Assembly (NCBI RefSeq): GCF_000524195.1
Contig: NW_020170615.1
Coordinates: forward strand, 1 to 64,000
Source: Echinococcus granulosus
Lineage: Eukaryota; Platyhelminthes; Cestoda; Cyclophyllidea; Taeniidae
Direction of reading: 5' to 3'
Length of the DNA: 64,000 nt
The number at the start of each line of letters is the position of its first letter. The stretch's first letter is position 1. Positions 11,601 through 25,487 of the stretch are shown here, one piece after another. The position numbers and the translations under genes were made by a program. The notes beneath the pieces were generated by a model, which was not told the DNA's origin, did no database searches, and saw only the letters and a list, made by a program, of their open reading frames with translations.

Positions 11601-14600
11601 ACTCCTTCACCACAAACTTGGTAATACCTACAAATCCCACCTTATTTGGCTCCATTTACGATGCCTTATGTGATCTTTGCCAGGGCCGAAGGCGCCTCTC
11701 TTCTTTCACCTATTATTTCCTTTATAGATGAGAATTTATCATGTATTTGTGCTTGATCCATTTTTGGCCGTCCCTCTCGGAGTTTCAATTTCTTCTTCCG
11801 CAAATCAAAGACTTATCTAAAGAAGAATTTAATTAGCTGCAATATTTGTACCTCTCACACCATATTTCAGCAAATGACAATTTAGACTTCACAAATTCTT
11901 GTTTTTATATTTCAACTTGCATTAAAAATGTTGAAACATCTCTCATTCACGCCTCATCAATAATGTAGTACCTTAAAGACTGCATTAGTTTTGGATTTCA
12001 CACTTATCGCGGCTACCATCGTAGCGTTCCGAGTCCTCCCTAAAGTCGTTATGAGCCAAAGTGGGAAAAAGTGACACATTGCCACCGTGCAGAAGAGCTG
12101 GGCAACTATTAGCACGCCTCAAAAGTTATGCAGCAGAGTAGAAGCACTACCTGCCGGGGCTGAAGTGCCCGGGCAGTCAGACACGCCGCTATACAAATCA
12201 CCATAAGTGTATCGGGGATGGAATTAGCTTAGGAGTCGTGTAATGTCTGTGTAATTCAAAATAAATAAGACTAAAAGGATTTCTGAACATTAACGCTTTG
12301 GAGAACGCCAACAATTCATCATCCCCATCATCGTTAAAAAGAAACGGAGGTGCATATTTCAACGTGTCAAGCTTTCATGCCTTGCTAACTCCAAAATCAA
12401 AAAGCGAATGCGAGCACTTAGCATTGGTCTACATCAACCCAATTGGATCATACTTTGATTTACGGAAAGCAAATGCAGACGGCTGATCTCAATGCGTTGT
12501 ACCGCCTCGGTTTTGCGTTCAAAGGCGAAGCGTGCATCCCAGGCAACCGCAAGCGATTCCACCATAGCTAAATTTCGCTCAAATACTAACACCCTAAATC
12601 TCTTAGACTTATATCGTAGTTCAGCGCTAACATGCTGCAGACACGTTCATAGCAAAAGTCTCCCTCACATGAGAAATAAAGCACGAATAAATGGCACGTA
12701 AGTTAGGAAAAGTGACATTGCGGATAGCCTCGCTTTCTTTACTTCCTTTGTCATTACCTAGATTTCCTCGGATTTCGCCGTTTTCTCGGCTAACTTTGCA
12801 ATTCCATCTTATCACTTGAAGCCTTGTCTACTGCTTTTCTGAATCTACGAGTAAAATCAAGGTAAACAATTGTCATCGTAATTAACGACCCCACTGCATC
12901 AATCTTTGGCAGAGATTTAGTTATTTAAAACCACTTTGCATGCACTAAAAGTTCAAAGTGGAGTCGGCTATTTCAGGAAGTTGAACATTCGCTTAAGAAT
13001 TACTGGATGCTTTATTCATGGCTTTTTCGGAGATATGGAAAGTTGTTTGGCGTCTAACTGGTGTCGTCTTTGCATTCTCCTTTGTTTATGCTCAATTTGG
13101 GATATTTTGCAACGGAGGTTACGTTATTTTCCGTCGCATCCAGACTGACGTTGATATGATTCGATGATTCGTCGTAGATCCGCCCTCGTCTTTTAAAATG
13201 TCATCGCTGATAAATGTCTCACTCCTTTTGCTGTATCGCACCTTGTATGCGCGAAGAGTGGTACTGTTGCAGTTGAGATTATGAAAATGACCATCACTGG
13301 ACCTACGTAGATTCGCTAAGCCTTTGAATCTGCTGACTGTAGGGATAGGTGTGTTGACGAATGAGTTGGAGAACTATGCGAACAGTGCGCATGCTGCCTG
13401 GTCTAGTTATTTTTATGCGACGAAGTAGAATGTCTCCGCCAGTGGATCTGCGAAATGCTCCAAATCCCACCTGGTGTCTTTTGAGCCCTGAGAGACCAAA
13501 CGCCTGATCAACATCAGTATTTGACACGTCTCTTAACTTCGACCAATTCTCTAGAGGAACCCCGGACTATTTTTGAGTCAAAGCATCAACTTAACTCATT
13601 AAAAATGCTTCTTTTCCTTTGAATGGATCACAATTTATTTGGGTTTTCAAGATATATCGTTCATAGTCATGTCACCTAACACTTCCCCCATCAGAGATGA
13701 TGAGTTGGTGCTTTAGTATTTTTGATGAAATATACAAACAGGACTTCTACCAGGAGTTTCAGATGCCACCAGAGTCAAGCCCTTTCCTAGTTGGCAAATA
13801 TTCACTGAGTTACGCTGGGATAGGTGCAACTCAAGAAACTGCAATACGGTCGCTTTGAAAATGGCGCTTTGAACAAAGGCATCCTTAACATTACCAAAAA
13901 ATTCTGCAGACTTTTGAGGGCATCGCAGTCTATTTTCGATATTATGGAGTGTTTGCTTTAGTCAATTTTATTAAGAAAAAAAAGCCTTTTTAGGCTGATG
14001 GAGGTGATCATCAGCAAGCAATCTGTCATCGCAAGGAATGTGAACGACATTGTAGCAGTGAACGGCATTGCTTTGCTGCATTTGATAAGTTGATAGATAT
14101 GACCTTAAATTCGAATTTACCAGACGTGCGAATTCCGAGGTATTTGCGGAAAATACCGAACCTGGGAGAGCCATACTTCCACTGACATTGCTGTCGACGA
14201 GACCACGGTACCAAGTATTTTTAATCAACTTCACTGTAAGGCTAAAGTGCGCTATGTGCATTATTTATAAAGAAGAATGTTGTGAATGTACAACCCCTGG
14301 CGTCTTTCCATGCTCCTGTTTTATCGTATCACTACCACAGGCGACTAATCGTGCTGGGTACAGCTCGATCATTTCATTACTGCATTCAATTAGTCCTAGG
14401 TAGGAGGAACGGTCAAAATTATTTAACTGGTATCTCCTCATTGGTTGCGAATTCGTCTTTTCGTTAATATATGTGTTTTGAACCACAACTTCCAAAATGT
14501 TGCTTCGGGGCTACATTACAAGTCCTTCTTGAGGCCGTAAGAAATCGTAGTAGCATGGCAGAAAATAAACGACTGAACTGAGGCCACCAGCAGGACCCGG

Positions 14601-15050
14601 AGGTCACACCGCTGGACAGAAGTACAGCCCGTGGAGACTTAAGTGTCCGCGTAAGTAGCTGCAGGTTTAAGCAAACAGTCAAAGAATTACAGAAGCATAA
14701 AAATTTTTCCGATATTGAGATTTAGTTATTTCAAGAATTATTTGTGATGTAAGAGAACTGAGCTTCGGTTGAAACACAGCCCTAACAGATGACAAGGTTC
14801 ACTGAATTGCTTTCAAGTTATCCCATTTTTAATTGAGTGCATTCACATAGAGTAAGGCATGGACTTAATTCTAAGGTACGGAATCCAGTACTTCCCCTCG
14901 CAACGATGATTATCAAGCACCATAGGAATATGGCCCCTCCTTATCATATTTGACTAAAGGCATAATATTATGATACTTAAAGTGCTCGGTAAATTCTCAG
15001 TTTTGGCAGCAAGACAGGGGTTCTACCATTGTGCTTTTAACGGGTGGCCT
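11601..15050. other. Intergenic region downstream of the beta subunit gene
   Basis: Contains an AATAAA hexamer at 12260-12265 that could serve the beta subunit gene, although it lies about 660 bp after the stop. The rest has short reading frames on both strands with no family I recognise. A stretch at 14464-14690 is open on both strands, which suggests composition rather than coding. No RNA gene was seen. Confidence 0.5.
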
Positions 15051-15097
15051 CGTCTCCATGCTATACCACATGCCCCAAGCCCTTCTGTAAGTCGGCA

Positions 15098-15175
15098 GTG
15101 CGTATTCTCTCCGAGCTTTATGTCTTCTTTCGTCTTCAGACGAGTCTCGGGACGCTGCACTACACACTTTTTGGT
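15098..15175 (+). repeat. Partial copy of a dispersed repeat
   Basis: Carries the block TGTCTTCTTTCGTCTTCAG followed by a diverged GAGTCTCGGGACGCTGCA. The same block ends the longer copy near 16045. Only the 3' part of the unit is recognisable here. Confidence 0.55.
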
Positions 15176-15759
15176 AGTCATCTCAAAAAAAAGTGATTTG
15201 ATCGCAGGTCTCTATATTTTTGAAGGTTACAATTATGACAGTTTTCGCCTTTTGTGTAACTACATCTTTAAAAATACTTTCTACACAAGTCCAAGAATAA
15301 GCTCAGGGGTTTTTGTTATTATGATTGAGTGCTAACTGTGTAAGACTGGTGCATGCTCTTTATTCAACATTTATTGAACTACAAATCTGTGTTGACCTGT
15401 TTTAATTCACTCAGTTCTGTGATAACACCAATAATACGATAAAAGCTCCCAGTATCACAATGTATTGTCTGGTCCAGAGAGAATTATCAATGAAATATGT
15501 TGGGTGTTCATATTTCTTTAGGATTTTAATTATTGGGGTTCAAAAAGGCTACTGGTAAATTGTTCGTTATTATAGACAAAATGCGTTCCGAAGTAGCCTT
15601 AAGATTATGCAGGAATTTGCCAGGTTGCTATGAATAGACCCACTAATCAAGTTAAACCATTTGGATTTAAACTACACAGAATCGGATTCAAACAAGAAAA
15701 CAACAAATGATTGCAGTGATTTGGCTCTTTTCATACTTTTCGTTTTGGTAGCGATATCG

Positions 15760-16045
15760 CTGAGGGCGTGACCATTGTGCCTATGCCCAGCGCCATGGCC
15801 TGCGGAACATGCTGGTCCCCGCAACAAATCTGTATGTTAATAATATGTAATACAATAGTGATTTATCCCTCGGTATCGGTGAGGCGCCACTTTTGTACTT
15901 TGAATTAGCCCCCTTTGTACCTCGCTGGGTGGGGTGGCCTTTTGGGCCATGCCAATAGCCCAGACACATTCTCCGCGCTGAATATATATTCTACCCGAGT
16001 ATTTTGTCTTCTTTCGTCTTCAGGGAGTCTCAAGACGCTACAAAT
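15760..16045 (+). repeat. Dispersed repeat, one full unit (same family as the 62 kb cluster)
   Basis: The unit contains, in order, TTTATCCCTCGGTATCGGTG, a GAGGCGCCAC motif, TTAGCCCC followed by TTGTACCTCGCTGGGTGGG, TGGCC(T)TTKGGGCCAT, TAGCCCAGACACATTCTCC, GCTGAATATATATTC, and finally TGTCTTCTTTCGTCTTCAGG. The same series appears in reverse complement at 62185-62380. It has no coding capacity and no obvious terminal repeats, target duplication or RNA polymerase III boxes that I can assign, so I call it only a dispersed repeat (SINE- or MITE-like). Confidence 0.75.
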
Positions 16046-16482
16046 ACATATGTTGCCCCAGTACTGCGCCTTCTTTCACCTTCAAGTAAGTATCATTGTA
16101 CTAGAGGATAATATTAACACGAAAAAACAGAGGGCCAAAGTATGTGGGCTCTGATGTCTTCACTTATAAGTCTGTGCTCCTATGTTCATTTCATCTGCGA
16201 AAATTTTTACGGCGCGAAAAGATGAGTCGTCCTATATAACAGAGAGGTCTGCGTCGAATAGTTGACTAATTATTAGAATTTTAATTTTGCTTCCTTTCGA
16301 CGATGTACCCCAATAGGTCTGTATACAATTATACGTCTTTAATTTGCTGTATTTCAGAGCAGTTTAATTTGGGAAATGTTTATTCCAAAGTGGTTTGTTA
16401 ATGTCACTAATCACTGAGCGCGCGGTTTTTGGACTTCTGAGACTGGTACTTTGTCGCATTTATTTCTCATTCCGAAACAGGC
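16046..16482. promoter_or_regulatory. Upstream region of NUP98
   Basis: Short AT-rich intergenic stretch. A pyrimidine-containing acceptor-like sequence ending CAG lies two bases before the NUP98 start codon at 16483. It would fit either a 5' UTR intron or spliced-leader addition, which flatworms use. No clear core promoter motif was seen. Confidence 0.3.
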
Positions 16483-19400
16483 ATGTTTGGTCAGACAAAA
16501 TGTATGGTTTTTCTTGCTTTCTGATATTTACTAAATATAGCTGTTTTTGGTACCCCCACAACCACTGGTTTTGGTTTCGGTGCTACCCAGTTCGGTGCAT
16601 CCGCTTCAACGAACCAACCATCTACTAGTATTTTCGGTCAACCGTCGACTTCTACCCAACAGACTAACATGTTTGGGGGCTCTGTTTTTGGAGGTGTCAC
16701 CACACCTATTCAAGGGACATCAGTGAAATTTAATGCCCCTCTGGTAAGCGATACAGTTCAGAAAAATGGTCAAAAAGTTCCGGTAAACGCAAAACATATG
16801 TGTATCTCAGCTATGAAGGAATATATCGACAAAAGTATTGAGGTATTCAACGTTTTTACCCCACATTTTGATCTCTAGGAGCTTCGTGTAGATGACTATC
16901 TTCAAAATCGGAAAAGTGGTTCCGCTACTGGGACCAAAAGTATCTTCGGTCCCGCGGCCACCACACCGTTCGGTTTTGGTGCTTCACAGACTACAAATTC
17001 GTCTCTATTCGGTTCTGCTTCAACATCACAACCTCCCCAGTCCTCCATATTTGGTGCTACCAGCAACACCGGCTCATCAATTTTTGGGTCAGCGCAGCCC
17101 ATGACTTCCTTTGGGCAGGCAACTCAAAATAGCATCTTCGGTGGTAAACCTTTGTTTGGTGCTTCGACTTCTGCAAATACTCCGCTGAACTTATCTGGAA
17201 CGCAACAACCGCAAATGGGATTTGGGTTTGGACAAAATACTCAAAGTAATTCATTACAATGTAATGTTATTTACCAATCAAGATTCGATTTTCGGAACAC
17301 ATCAGACTTTTGGGACTCCAACCACCACGACTGCATCATTTAGCTTATTCGGATCTCAGCCTGCTTCTACTCAATCTGGAGGCTTCACTTTTGGAAAACC
17401 TGCTGGTGCGAGTATTTTTGGTGCGGCAACGACGACCACCTCAAGTTTGTTTGGATCCTCCACGCCCTTCGGTGCACCAGTAGTAAGTGTTCGCTTAAAC
17501 TTCACTCTGCCATTTTTGTGCTGTCATAATTCCCTTACTTTTAGGCATCTCAGGCTGGCAATATCTTTGGCGGTATAAAACCGACAGGAACTTCGATTTT
17601 CGGTTCGGCAGCCACGGCTACCACTGCTTCTGCCTTTGGCAGTGGATTTAGTTCTGGATTTGGAGCTAAAACGACATCTGCCGGTCTCTTCGGTGCTGCT
17701 CCCGGTAAGTTTGGGTGACAGTTTTTTATTTCGACAGCTGTACCACATTCCCTTACTCAGGAAATATGCAGGTCACTTTTTGAGTTTTTTTTTTTGCCTT
17801 TGGAGCACAATTGGTATTTGGTTGAGTTATGTTCTTACCCAAATAGTGTCGGTTACTAAATATTGATTTGAAGAAGCATGTTACACTTAAATTGTTAATT
17901 ATTCCTGAATCTGATCATGTCTACTCGGAAAACTGGTTATGCTCTTTTTGTGCATTACTAATAAATTGTTTTTCATCTTAAAAGTTGTTTCTGAGCTCCA
18001 TTTTATTGTGTTAATTCTTAGCAGTCAGTAATACGGGCTTCGGCCTTGGTACGACAACCTCCTCAACAATGCAGTCTGGGCTGGGCACTGGTCTCTTCGG
18101 CGCGAAAAAGCCCTCACCTTTTGGTGCACCCACCAATGTCACTACTCCAGCCTTTGGTTTTGGCGCTTCAGGTAGCACAACTACCCAGGGTACAAATCTT
18201 TTTGGAAACACAGCTGGGTTCGGTCTTGGCGCCACCTCTCAGCCTGCCCAGCCAACAGGAGGCATCTTCGGTGCCGCAAACACCGCACCTACGGGCAGTC
18301 TTTTTAACAAGCCAGCGGTTAACAGCTTTGGCCTTGGTCAAACGAATACCTCAACTCCTTCTCTCTTTGGTACAGTCCCAAGCGCCTCCACAGGAACAGC
18401 AGTCGGGAACCTCTTTGGTGGAGGCTTGGGCATCACTCCACCGCTTGGTTTCGGAAGTGCGATGGGAAGTACCGCGACGTCCTTTGGTGTTGTAGCCTCC
18501 ACAAATCAAACTGTCTTGGCACCGCTTGTGGAGCAACTGACGCAAAATGCAAGGGCACAACAGCATGTCCTCGATATGGTGCGAAGCATGCCTTACGGGC
18601 AGTCTGCATTGTTTAGGCACCTCACTGCAGAGCCCGTCTCTGCGGCGACATCAACACCTACTTCGGTTCCAGCACATCCTATAAGTTCAGCCGCTAAAGC
18701 CTCTGGTGTATCTGTGCTCTCAGCTTCAGCGGCGGCCAATACTCTGGTAGAACTTCATAGAGCGAACTCGCTTTCAGTTGGCAGAAGTCCTGGACGTGTC
18801 GGTAACGGGTTGGTTGCTCAAAGGCCCATGCAACCTATGCCAATCAATCGGAGACAGGTTTGGATCTCGTCACTATTTTTCCTCCCCTAATGAACTGCAT
18901 TTTATTTGGTATTTGCTCTGTTTAGCTTTTCACAGGTTTCCGAGAGGACGATGCGCTTGTATCGGCCCAGTCACCGATCCCGGGTGATCGCAAGAGTAGT
19001 GCGCTTGATGGTTTGCAAAATCGGTCTTCCTGTGCCCCCGATAACAACTTCTTTGTCCGTCGTGAAGACTGGAAACGCCTTGACATTCCGCGCTGTGTAA
19101 GAACTTCCATAATCGAGCGCTCATCGATGGCCGCCTCTGATTTCGAGCAACAGATCAATGAAACTGATGATGCTAAATCTCGCGGTGACTATCTTCAAGG
19201 AGCACTGCAGTTGAGTAAAGGATCAGGTGACGCTAATGCTTCTTCCACGTCAACTTCTAAGGTCCACTCTCTAGATTCACCAACATCTACACCTTTGTCC
19301 TCATGTGACTCAACTAGTAATAGAGTGAAGGTGATTCTCGCTATTTCTTTATTTACTGTTTAGTTTTAAGGTATTACGAGTCATTTTATTGTCGCATTAG

Positions 19401-22400
19401 GAGGGCGAGCAGAAGCAATTGTCGTTTACAGCTTCATCAAGCCCACAGCTCTCTGGTGGTGCCAGTGGGGGTTGTGAACAGCTCGATGCGGGAAATTGGA
19501 CACTACCTCCTGACGTGACGCTCAACCAAACCACTTTGATTGCCCCTAGTGAAGTGACATACGCAGAGGAAGGTGACTCCCACCCTACGTCCACTGCAAA
19601 TAAGGCAGGTATACGACTCTCAAAGCCGGGATACTATATGTTTCCTACTCTTGACGAGTTGGATGCTTTAATTGATAAAAATGGACGCTGTGTGGTCCAG
19701 GACTTCGTCATTGGTAGACAGGTAATGATAGGCTTGTTTGTGAACGCATTCATTCCTATCCGCTGACACTGATTATAACTATGTTGCCTTATAGTCTTAC
19801 GGTCATATACTCTTTCCTGGCCTAACGGATATTACAGGCATAGACTTTGATGAAGTGGTTCACATTCGACGTCGTGAAGTTGTCGTTTACCCGGACGACA
19901 CTACTAAGCCTCCTCAGGGCTATGGTCTAAACCGGAAGGCCGAAATAACTCTGGATGGAGTCTGGCCGACTGACAAATCCACTCGAGAGTTCATCAAGTC
20001 ACCTGAACGCCTTGCTACAATTCGATTTGGCGAACGCCTTGAGAAGGCTACCCACAAAATGGATGCTTCGTAGGATTATATTGCTTGTTTTATCTTGTTA
20101 ATTAAAATCCATTTGCACGTGACCCCGAACAGGAATGCGATCTCCCTGTTTCAGGTTTATCGAGTATCGTCCAGACACGGGTTCATGGGTGTTTGAAGTG
20201 AAGCACTTTTCCAAGTATCGTCTAGAAGACTCAGATGACGAAGGGGAACACGATGTTCATCACCCATCAAATGTTACTAATGAGAGGCACGCCACAGTTA
20301 AAGTTGATGACACACGACTGGTAGGTGCATAACATAATCTGGCGCCACAGACACCAGTGTAAGCTGGGGTGAATTAACCTGTTTCTCTTGTATTCCAATT
20401 TATATCTTTGGATCTCAGTAAGAGTTCAGGACTAATTTTGTAAGAGATTTGATTTGTTTTGTCCTTTTTACAATCTTGACGGTTGCAATACTGAAGTGAC
20501 ATATATATTGCGTATTTTCAGTCTTATTTGCGATACTTGGCTTGACATTCGTGATGTGTCCCGGCACCTCACTTTCCCATTTTATTATTCTAGTTGGGTC
20601 CTGATAATGACCCTCTCTACTCTTCTCATCCATTTGCCTCCACCAAGGATCGAGAAAATGAGCGTCTCCCGGCCGATGACACGTCGGTTTTGAAAGTGCA
20701 GGTTTCTTCTTCGCAAACACCGCGAGCCTTCAGAGGAGTTAGAGGCTCCCTCTTCGTTGCTCCCAATCGGTTTGGCGAGGATGAGCTTGATATTCAAATG
20801 GAGGATGAAGGCTCCGACTTTCTACTTCGACGCTCTCGTATTGATCGGGCGGACGAAACACTCCCATTTGGTCGTTTCGAGGGTAGGTGCCCTCTCTTAT
20901 GCCTATTCAACTTTGTTCCTGAATGCGCCAATGGATATGCTCCCCATTTAATCAGGTCCTTTATTCGTTTATGTTGGTTAATGTCATGCTAGTGAGCTTT
21001 TTATTTGCGCACCTAATAGGAAAATACTGTACTTATCACCTGATTGATTGTTTAAATTACTAAAATTACTTAACGTTTGGACGGTTATAGCGTATCTAAG
21101 GTCCTGCGATCTCTCACTAGCTTTTCTCGTTCCATGAAATTCTATCCTCTTAAATTATGAGCGGCAAATTAATTGTACGACTTTCATGGCAATGTTCTCG
21201 TCATGGTATTATAGGTCAGCCTCATTTGTGATTAAGTCTGGTTGATCACCCATTACTCCGCCTTTTGTCCCACTTTGCAGTTTCCTTTTGCGAAGATTTT
21301 GAATATCCGTACAAGTACCAAACTATGCTAGGTGGCGATGAGGCGCTTTCGAAATTTTCAACGCTTGATCTTTTTCTATGGTTTAAGTGTGTTTCGCAAT
21401 GCAGGCCTCATGGCATTGCTTTGTATTATGTAACCATTGCGTCACTTTAAAACTCTGATTCGATTCCTGACATTATAACGGTCCCAAACGGGTCATGTTC
21501 GCCACTGCAAGGGGCTAACACTTTGTAAGTTCTTCTAAGACACTAATCTGAGCAGTACCAATATCTGTAATCTAAATAAGCACTTTCAGTATTTAGTTTA
21601 TTTGTCCCTTCCATAATTTCTCTCTAGCTTCCGCCCCTCTTGAAGCCGACAATGTGATTTCACAAAAAAGGCTATTATTCCCATCCTTTCCAAAAGAGAC
21701 AGTCGATGAAGCTCAACATTTACCAAAATTAGAAACACTTCAGTCGATTCCCATTCCGATCCTTGATTCCTTGCCAACTTTCAAGTCGGAGATGTCACCC
21801 TGCTCGATTCCTTATGAGCGCATTGCGAAACTGGTTGATGGTGAGTGGTGTTCTTCAATGTTCCATCTGTCATCGTGCCTTGACGCCGAAATTTAACCGA
21901 CATTGTTTATCAACCGAATAAGATGTTATCTCTCATTCATCTATATTGTTCGACTCGATTGCGTTATTCTGTAGCTTACGTTATTTTTAATTTCGTGAGT
22001 TTATGCTGAATCCCAATAGCGTACTCCTATGGTCTGTAGGGTAACAAATTTATTTCGTTGGTCCATTAAAAGGAGCTCTTCCGCCACTGACGGGTTTACA
22101 ACGGTGTTATTTGGATGCCGGTCTCTGCAGAGGCGATACTGCTCGACTCTCCTGGAGTCTGTTAAGGAAGAAAGGGAAACCACCACAGCTCGTCCTCTTC
22201 ACCGCTAATCCCAGGACCGACCCTGCAGCCTCAGTGGTCGCCTCCTCCATCTCCTCTATCATCGATCCTCATGAGGAAGTGCGTTTTTATCTTTTCTTCG
22301 GCCTTTTCATATCACTACTGAGCACTCTAAACGGATGGATGACTTTTTATAGATCCGACTTCTTTGTTCACTCGGTCTCTCGGATGGTTCATATGAGCTT

Positions 22401-25400
22401 TAGGAATGCATTTGATGTTCTTTATTCAACATTACCTGCTTTAAAATACTATTTTAGGAAAAAAACAATGTGCAACTATTCTCCGACTTTGTCGGGAGCA
22501 CTTTTGCCATAGTGGCTATTTAACACTTGTTCCTACTTCTAGGTGCTCCTCAACTCCGCCCTGCGAACATCAGTGCAGACGTCTTTTGAGGCGGGTTCTA
22601 CAAGTTGTCCCCAGTTCTACCCAGAGGCGGGGCCGAGCGTGCTCGACGCCTACCTGGCGTGCATGGATGGAGCAACGGTGGATAGTGGGCTATCGGTGCG
22701 CATGCGGGCCCTGCACCGCTCTCTCCTTCTCTGTCAGGCCCTCTGGGCCCGCCACGGTACCTCCGTCCACACCGGTGGCGGTGGTGATGCCAACGACGCG
22801 CTGGGACTGGACGACCGCTTTGTGACACGACGTCGGAACCCCAGTCTGGCAGAAGAGGAGAGTTGCCTCTTTCCTGTCTCCAGCGCTACTGCTACTGCTA
22901 TGAATGATCTCGCTAGACGTCAGGCCGTCTCCGAGTGGATCAGGTGCAGTTTAGTCCATTTTTCCATTTTATATTGTCGAATCCAATGTGTTCATATCTC
23001 TTCCATGTTAAAAAGCCTTATCAACGAAAGTATGTTCCCATTCATTCATCATCCCCACCAAAGCAACGTATTTTCCGCGTTTTTAGATCCGAGCTACGCT
23101 CATGGCTTGATTCTCGACTAAAGGAACTAGGTCTGGCTAACTTATTAAAAGTCGAGGGTTCATTGCAGAGTCCGTGGAAATTAGACGAGAATGTCTCCAA
23201 GACGTCTATATTTGCAGGGATTTTCGCCTGCCTCTGTTGTGGGGAGCCGGCAGTGGCGTGTCGACTTGCGCTCACTTGTCGAATGTCTCACCTCGCAAGC
23301 TGCCTCTCCATGGCCCCCATCAGCGACCCCCTCTGCAAACGAGCCCTGCAGAAGCAGTTGCGCGTGTGGGATGAACTCAAGGTGAAATAAGTGCTCGATA
23401 TGCCTTTGTGACACTTTACTGCTTGTCTCTCTTACCGTCTTTTTCCTGCCACTCCTATAGGTGCTGTCATTCATGCCCCTCCAAATTCTCCGCACCTATG
23501 CCCTTCTGGCTGGCGAAATCAAAATACCCATCTCTAGTATAAAGGGCAGGACAGTTCTAAATGTGCTGGCCGGTGTGCCCTATATGCAGGCCCTCGGTGT
23601 CCACTTGTGGTACCTCACTGATCATTTGACCGATCTTGCAACGGCCCTCAAGCTTTTCTCTCACAACTGGCACGTCTGCGACACCGAGATAGCTCCTCCT
23701 CGTCCCCTCGATGATAAAGATCTGATGACTGGTTGCACGAACCATGATGACATCGAATATATCCCCACTCCAGGTTACTGTTTGTGTTAATGAGTCTTAT
23801 AATTGGGTTTGGTTGAGAAATATCGTGAGTTTTGCTAACCTATGTCATAGTCATTGCTATGTTGAGATGTTGATCACAACTGCGGTTTATCTCTAAAGCC
23901 AAGCTGTCACGCTCAAGCTCTCGTGATGTTTGCTACCACCTTCTGCGTCTGGCATCACGTCCGTGGCACAGCCTCGAGCGCACCCTCGATCCGCAGAGCA
24001 TACAGTGTGACCGACAGCAGCAAGGTAGTGGCGAAGCGACAGCGAGCGGCGGCAACTGGCCATCTTCTTGGCACCTCTGGCGTGTACTCCTTTCCATCGG
24101 ACTCTCTTCACTCAACCCTATCGCCACCTCTCGAATGCATGTGGAGATGGCCAGCCACTTGGAGACCGGCGGACTCTGGGAGTGGGCCGTCTTTGTGCTG
24201 ATGCACGAGGTCGAACCAAGAGTTCGCGCTGCTTCCGTGAAACGACTTCTCGCGCGCCATGTTACCCTTAAATGCCCACTGCAAACTGCTGAGCGTCAGT
24301 GGCGTCTTGACGAGGAATCTGTTAGTCGGTTCAACCAGGCCGAGGCCTTCATTGTAGATCGATTTGGAGTGCCAGCCAAATGGCTCCACGAAGCTAAGGT
24401 ACTGATTTTAGAAATCGGAGCTTTCGTTTCAAGCTTTATAAAACTTCACATGTTTTCTCTGTCACTTTAAGTTACAGAATACTGTCCATCAAATCTCATA
24501 TTCATTCTCTCACCTGAAAATTTCAGGCGTCCTTGGCCCGGTCTCTGTTAGCCTCGCAATCCGCTTCAACCAATGTGAAAACTCATAGGCTACTAGCTAG
24601 CTTGGAGGCTGCGCATTGGTTGGCGGCGGGCCACTTGGAGGCTGCGCATGATGTATACGTGAAATATCTTCTTCCAGATATAGTGCTTCACTCCAATGCT
24701 GTCCCAGTTCGTTCAACCCAGGCTGATGTCCAAATTGCTTCGAAGGGCTCAGCTTTGCTAGCCTCCAAACTGTTGACATCCTTGCAGCCCTTCATTGCCA
24801 TCCCCCAGGAAAGTCTACCTACTTCATTTGATTCGGGTAGGTTTCGTCATGTCTTGTTTAAAATCTAAGATGCATCAGTACTACTTTTCGTTTGTTTTTT
24901 TTTTTCTGCTAGGTGCCGGTGTGTATCTGGCGTATGCACGTGTTCTTCATCTAGTATGTCAGCTTGCTTCCTCTAACAGAGTTGAAGGTGAGGGATTTGA
25001 GGAGGACGCCATTGTAGAAGTCAGGCCTGACACTCCTGCTTGCGCAATATCTGGGACTTTAGTGGATCTGCAGGCAAACATACATCAACTTGTTGGTTTG
25101 CTACAATCAATGGCTACACCTTCTATCCGAGACCGGTAATTCGGTCTCTAACACAATCATCCTCCCCCTTTATCTCTTTGTTTGGATGGTCACGATTTTT
25201 TCTATTTCAGTGTTGTCAAAAGTGAGATGGCGGTGACAATTGTTCGACTAATCTCTGCTTTCTTTCATGACCACTCTCCACCACAAACTTCCAATCCCAG
25301 TCCCGATGAGGCTGTTAGTGGGTCGACCATGGGCACTAGCACGTCAGCTGCTTTCCCCGCAGACGAGGAGAGCCTATTATTCTGTCAGCGGCTGAATCTG

Positions 25401-25487
25401 ATTGCGAATATCGACTCGCCCTCAGAAACGAGACTGAGTGAACTGGGAACTCTTACCGCCTCAGGCATAGCGAAATGCATTCTCTAG
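16483..25487 (+). CDS. NUP98: Nuclear pore protein NUP98-96 precursor, complete, 20 exons, 2025 aa
   Basis: Precursor that cuts itself into Nup98 (mobile FG nucleoporin, mRNA export) and Nup96 (scaffold of the Y complex). Exons: 16483-16501, 16541-16842, 16879-17245, 17283-17482, 17545-17704, 18022-18857, 18926-19330, 19401-19721, 19795-20069, 20155-20320, 20594-20882, 21628-21840, 22073-22278, 22543-22943, 23087-23381, 23461-23773, 23899-24398, 24527-24836, 24913-25135, 25211-25487. All phases close. Order of domains: short FG region, GLEBS motif that binds Gle2/Rae1 (VKFNAPL to CISAMKEY and DDYLQNRK), long FG/GLFG region, autoproteolytic domain ([57 protein letters not shown]), then Nup96 helical repeats ([20 protein letters not shown]). 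The FG segment before GLEBS is about 60 residues, shorter than in vertebrates. The weakest call is the acceptor at 22072. Confidence 0.96.
16711..16918 (+). other. GLEBS (Gle2/Rae1-binding) motif of NUP98, split by a 36-nt intron
   Basis: The motif that docks Rae1/Gle2 is readable from [10 protein letters not shown] through [11 protein letters not shown] and, after the intron 16843-16878, [12 protein letters not shown]. It matches the metazoan pattern closely, which fixes the splice and supports an mRNA export role. Confidence 0.88.
20204..20212 (+). other. NUP98-96 autoproteolytic cleavage site (His-Phe|Ser)
   Basis: CAC TTT TCC encodes the His-Phe-Ser triad. In the family the chain breaks between Phe and Ser by an N-O acyl shift. 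The upstream strand GSWVFEVK and downstream [10 protein letters not shown] follow the conserved arrangement, so the protein should self-cleave into Nup98 and Nup96. Confidence 0.9.

Noticed and set aside
14464..14690. 72-residue minus frame (SSGVTSGSCWWPQF region), also open on plus.
   Set aside because: No start context, family or neighbouring exons; left as possible repeat-derived sequence.
18925..19100. Alternative reading of NUP98 using the acceptor CACAG at 18932-18936.
   Set aside because: It throws the frame into a stop at about 19100; the acceptor TTTAG at 18921-18925 keeps the conserved frame.
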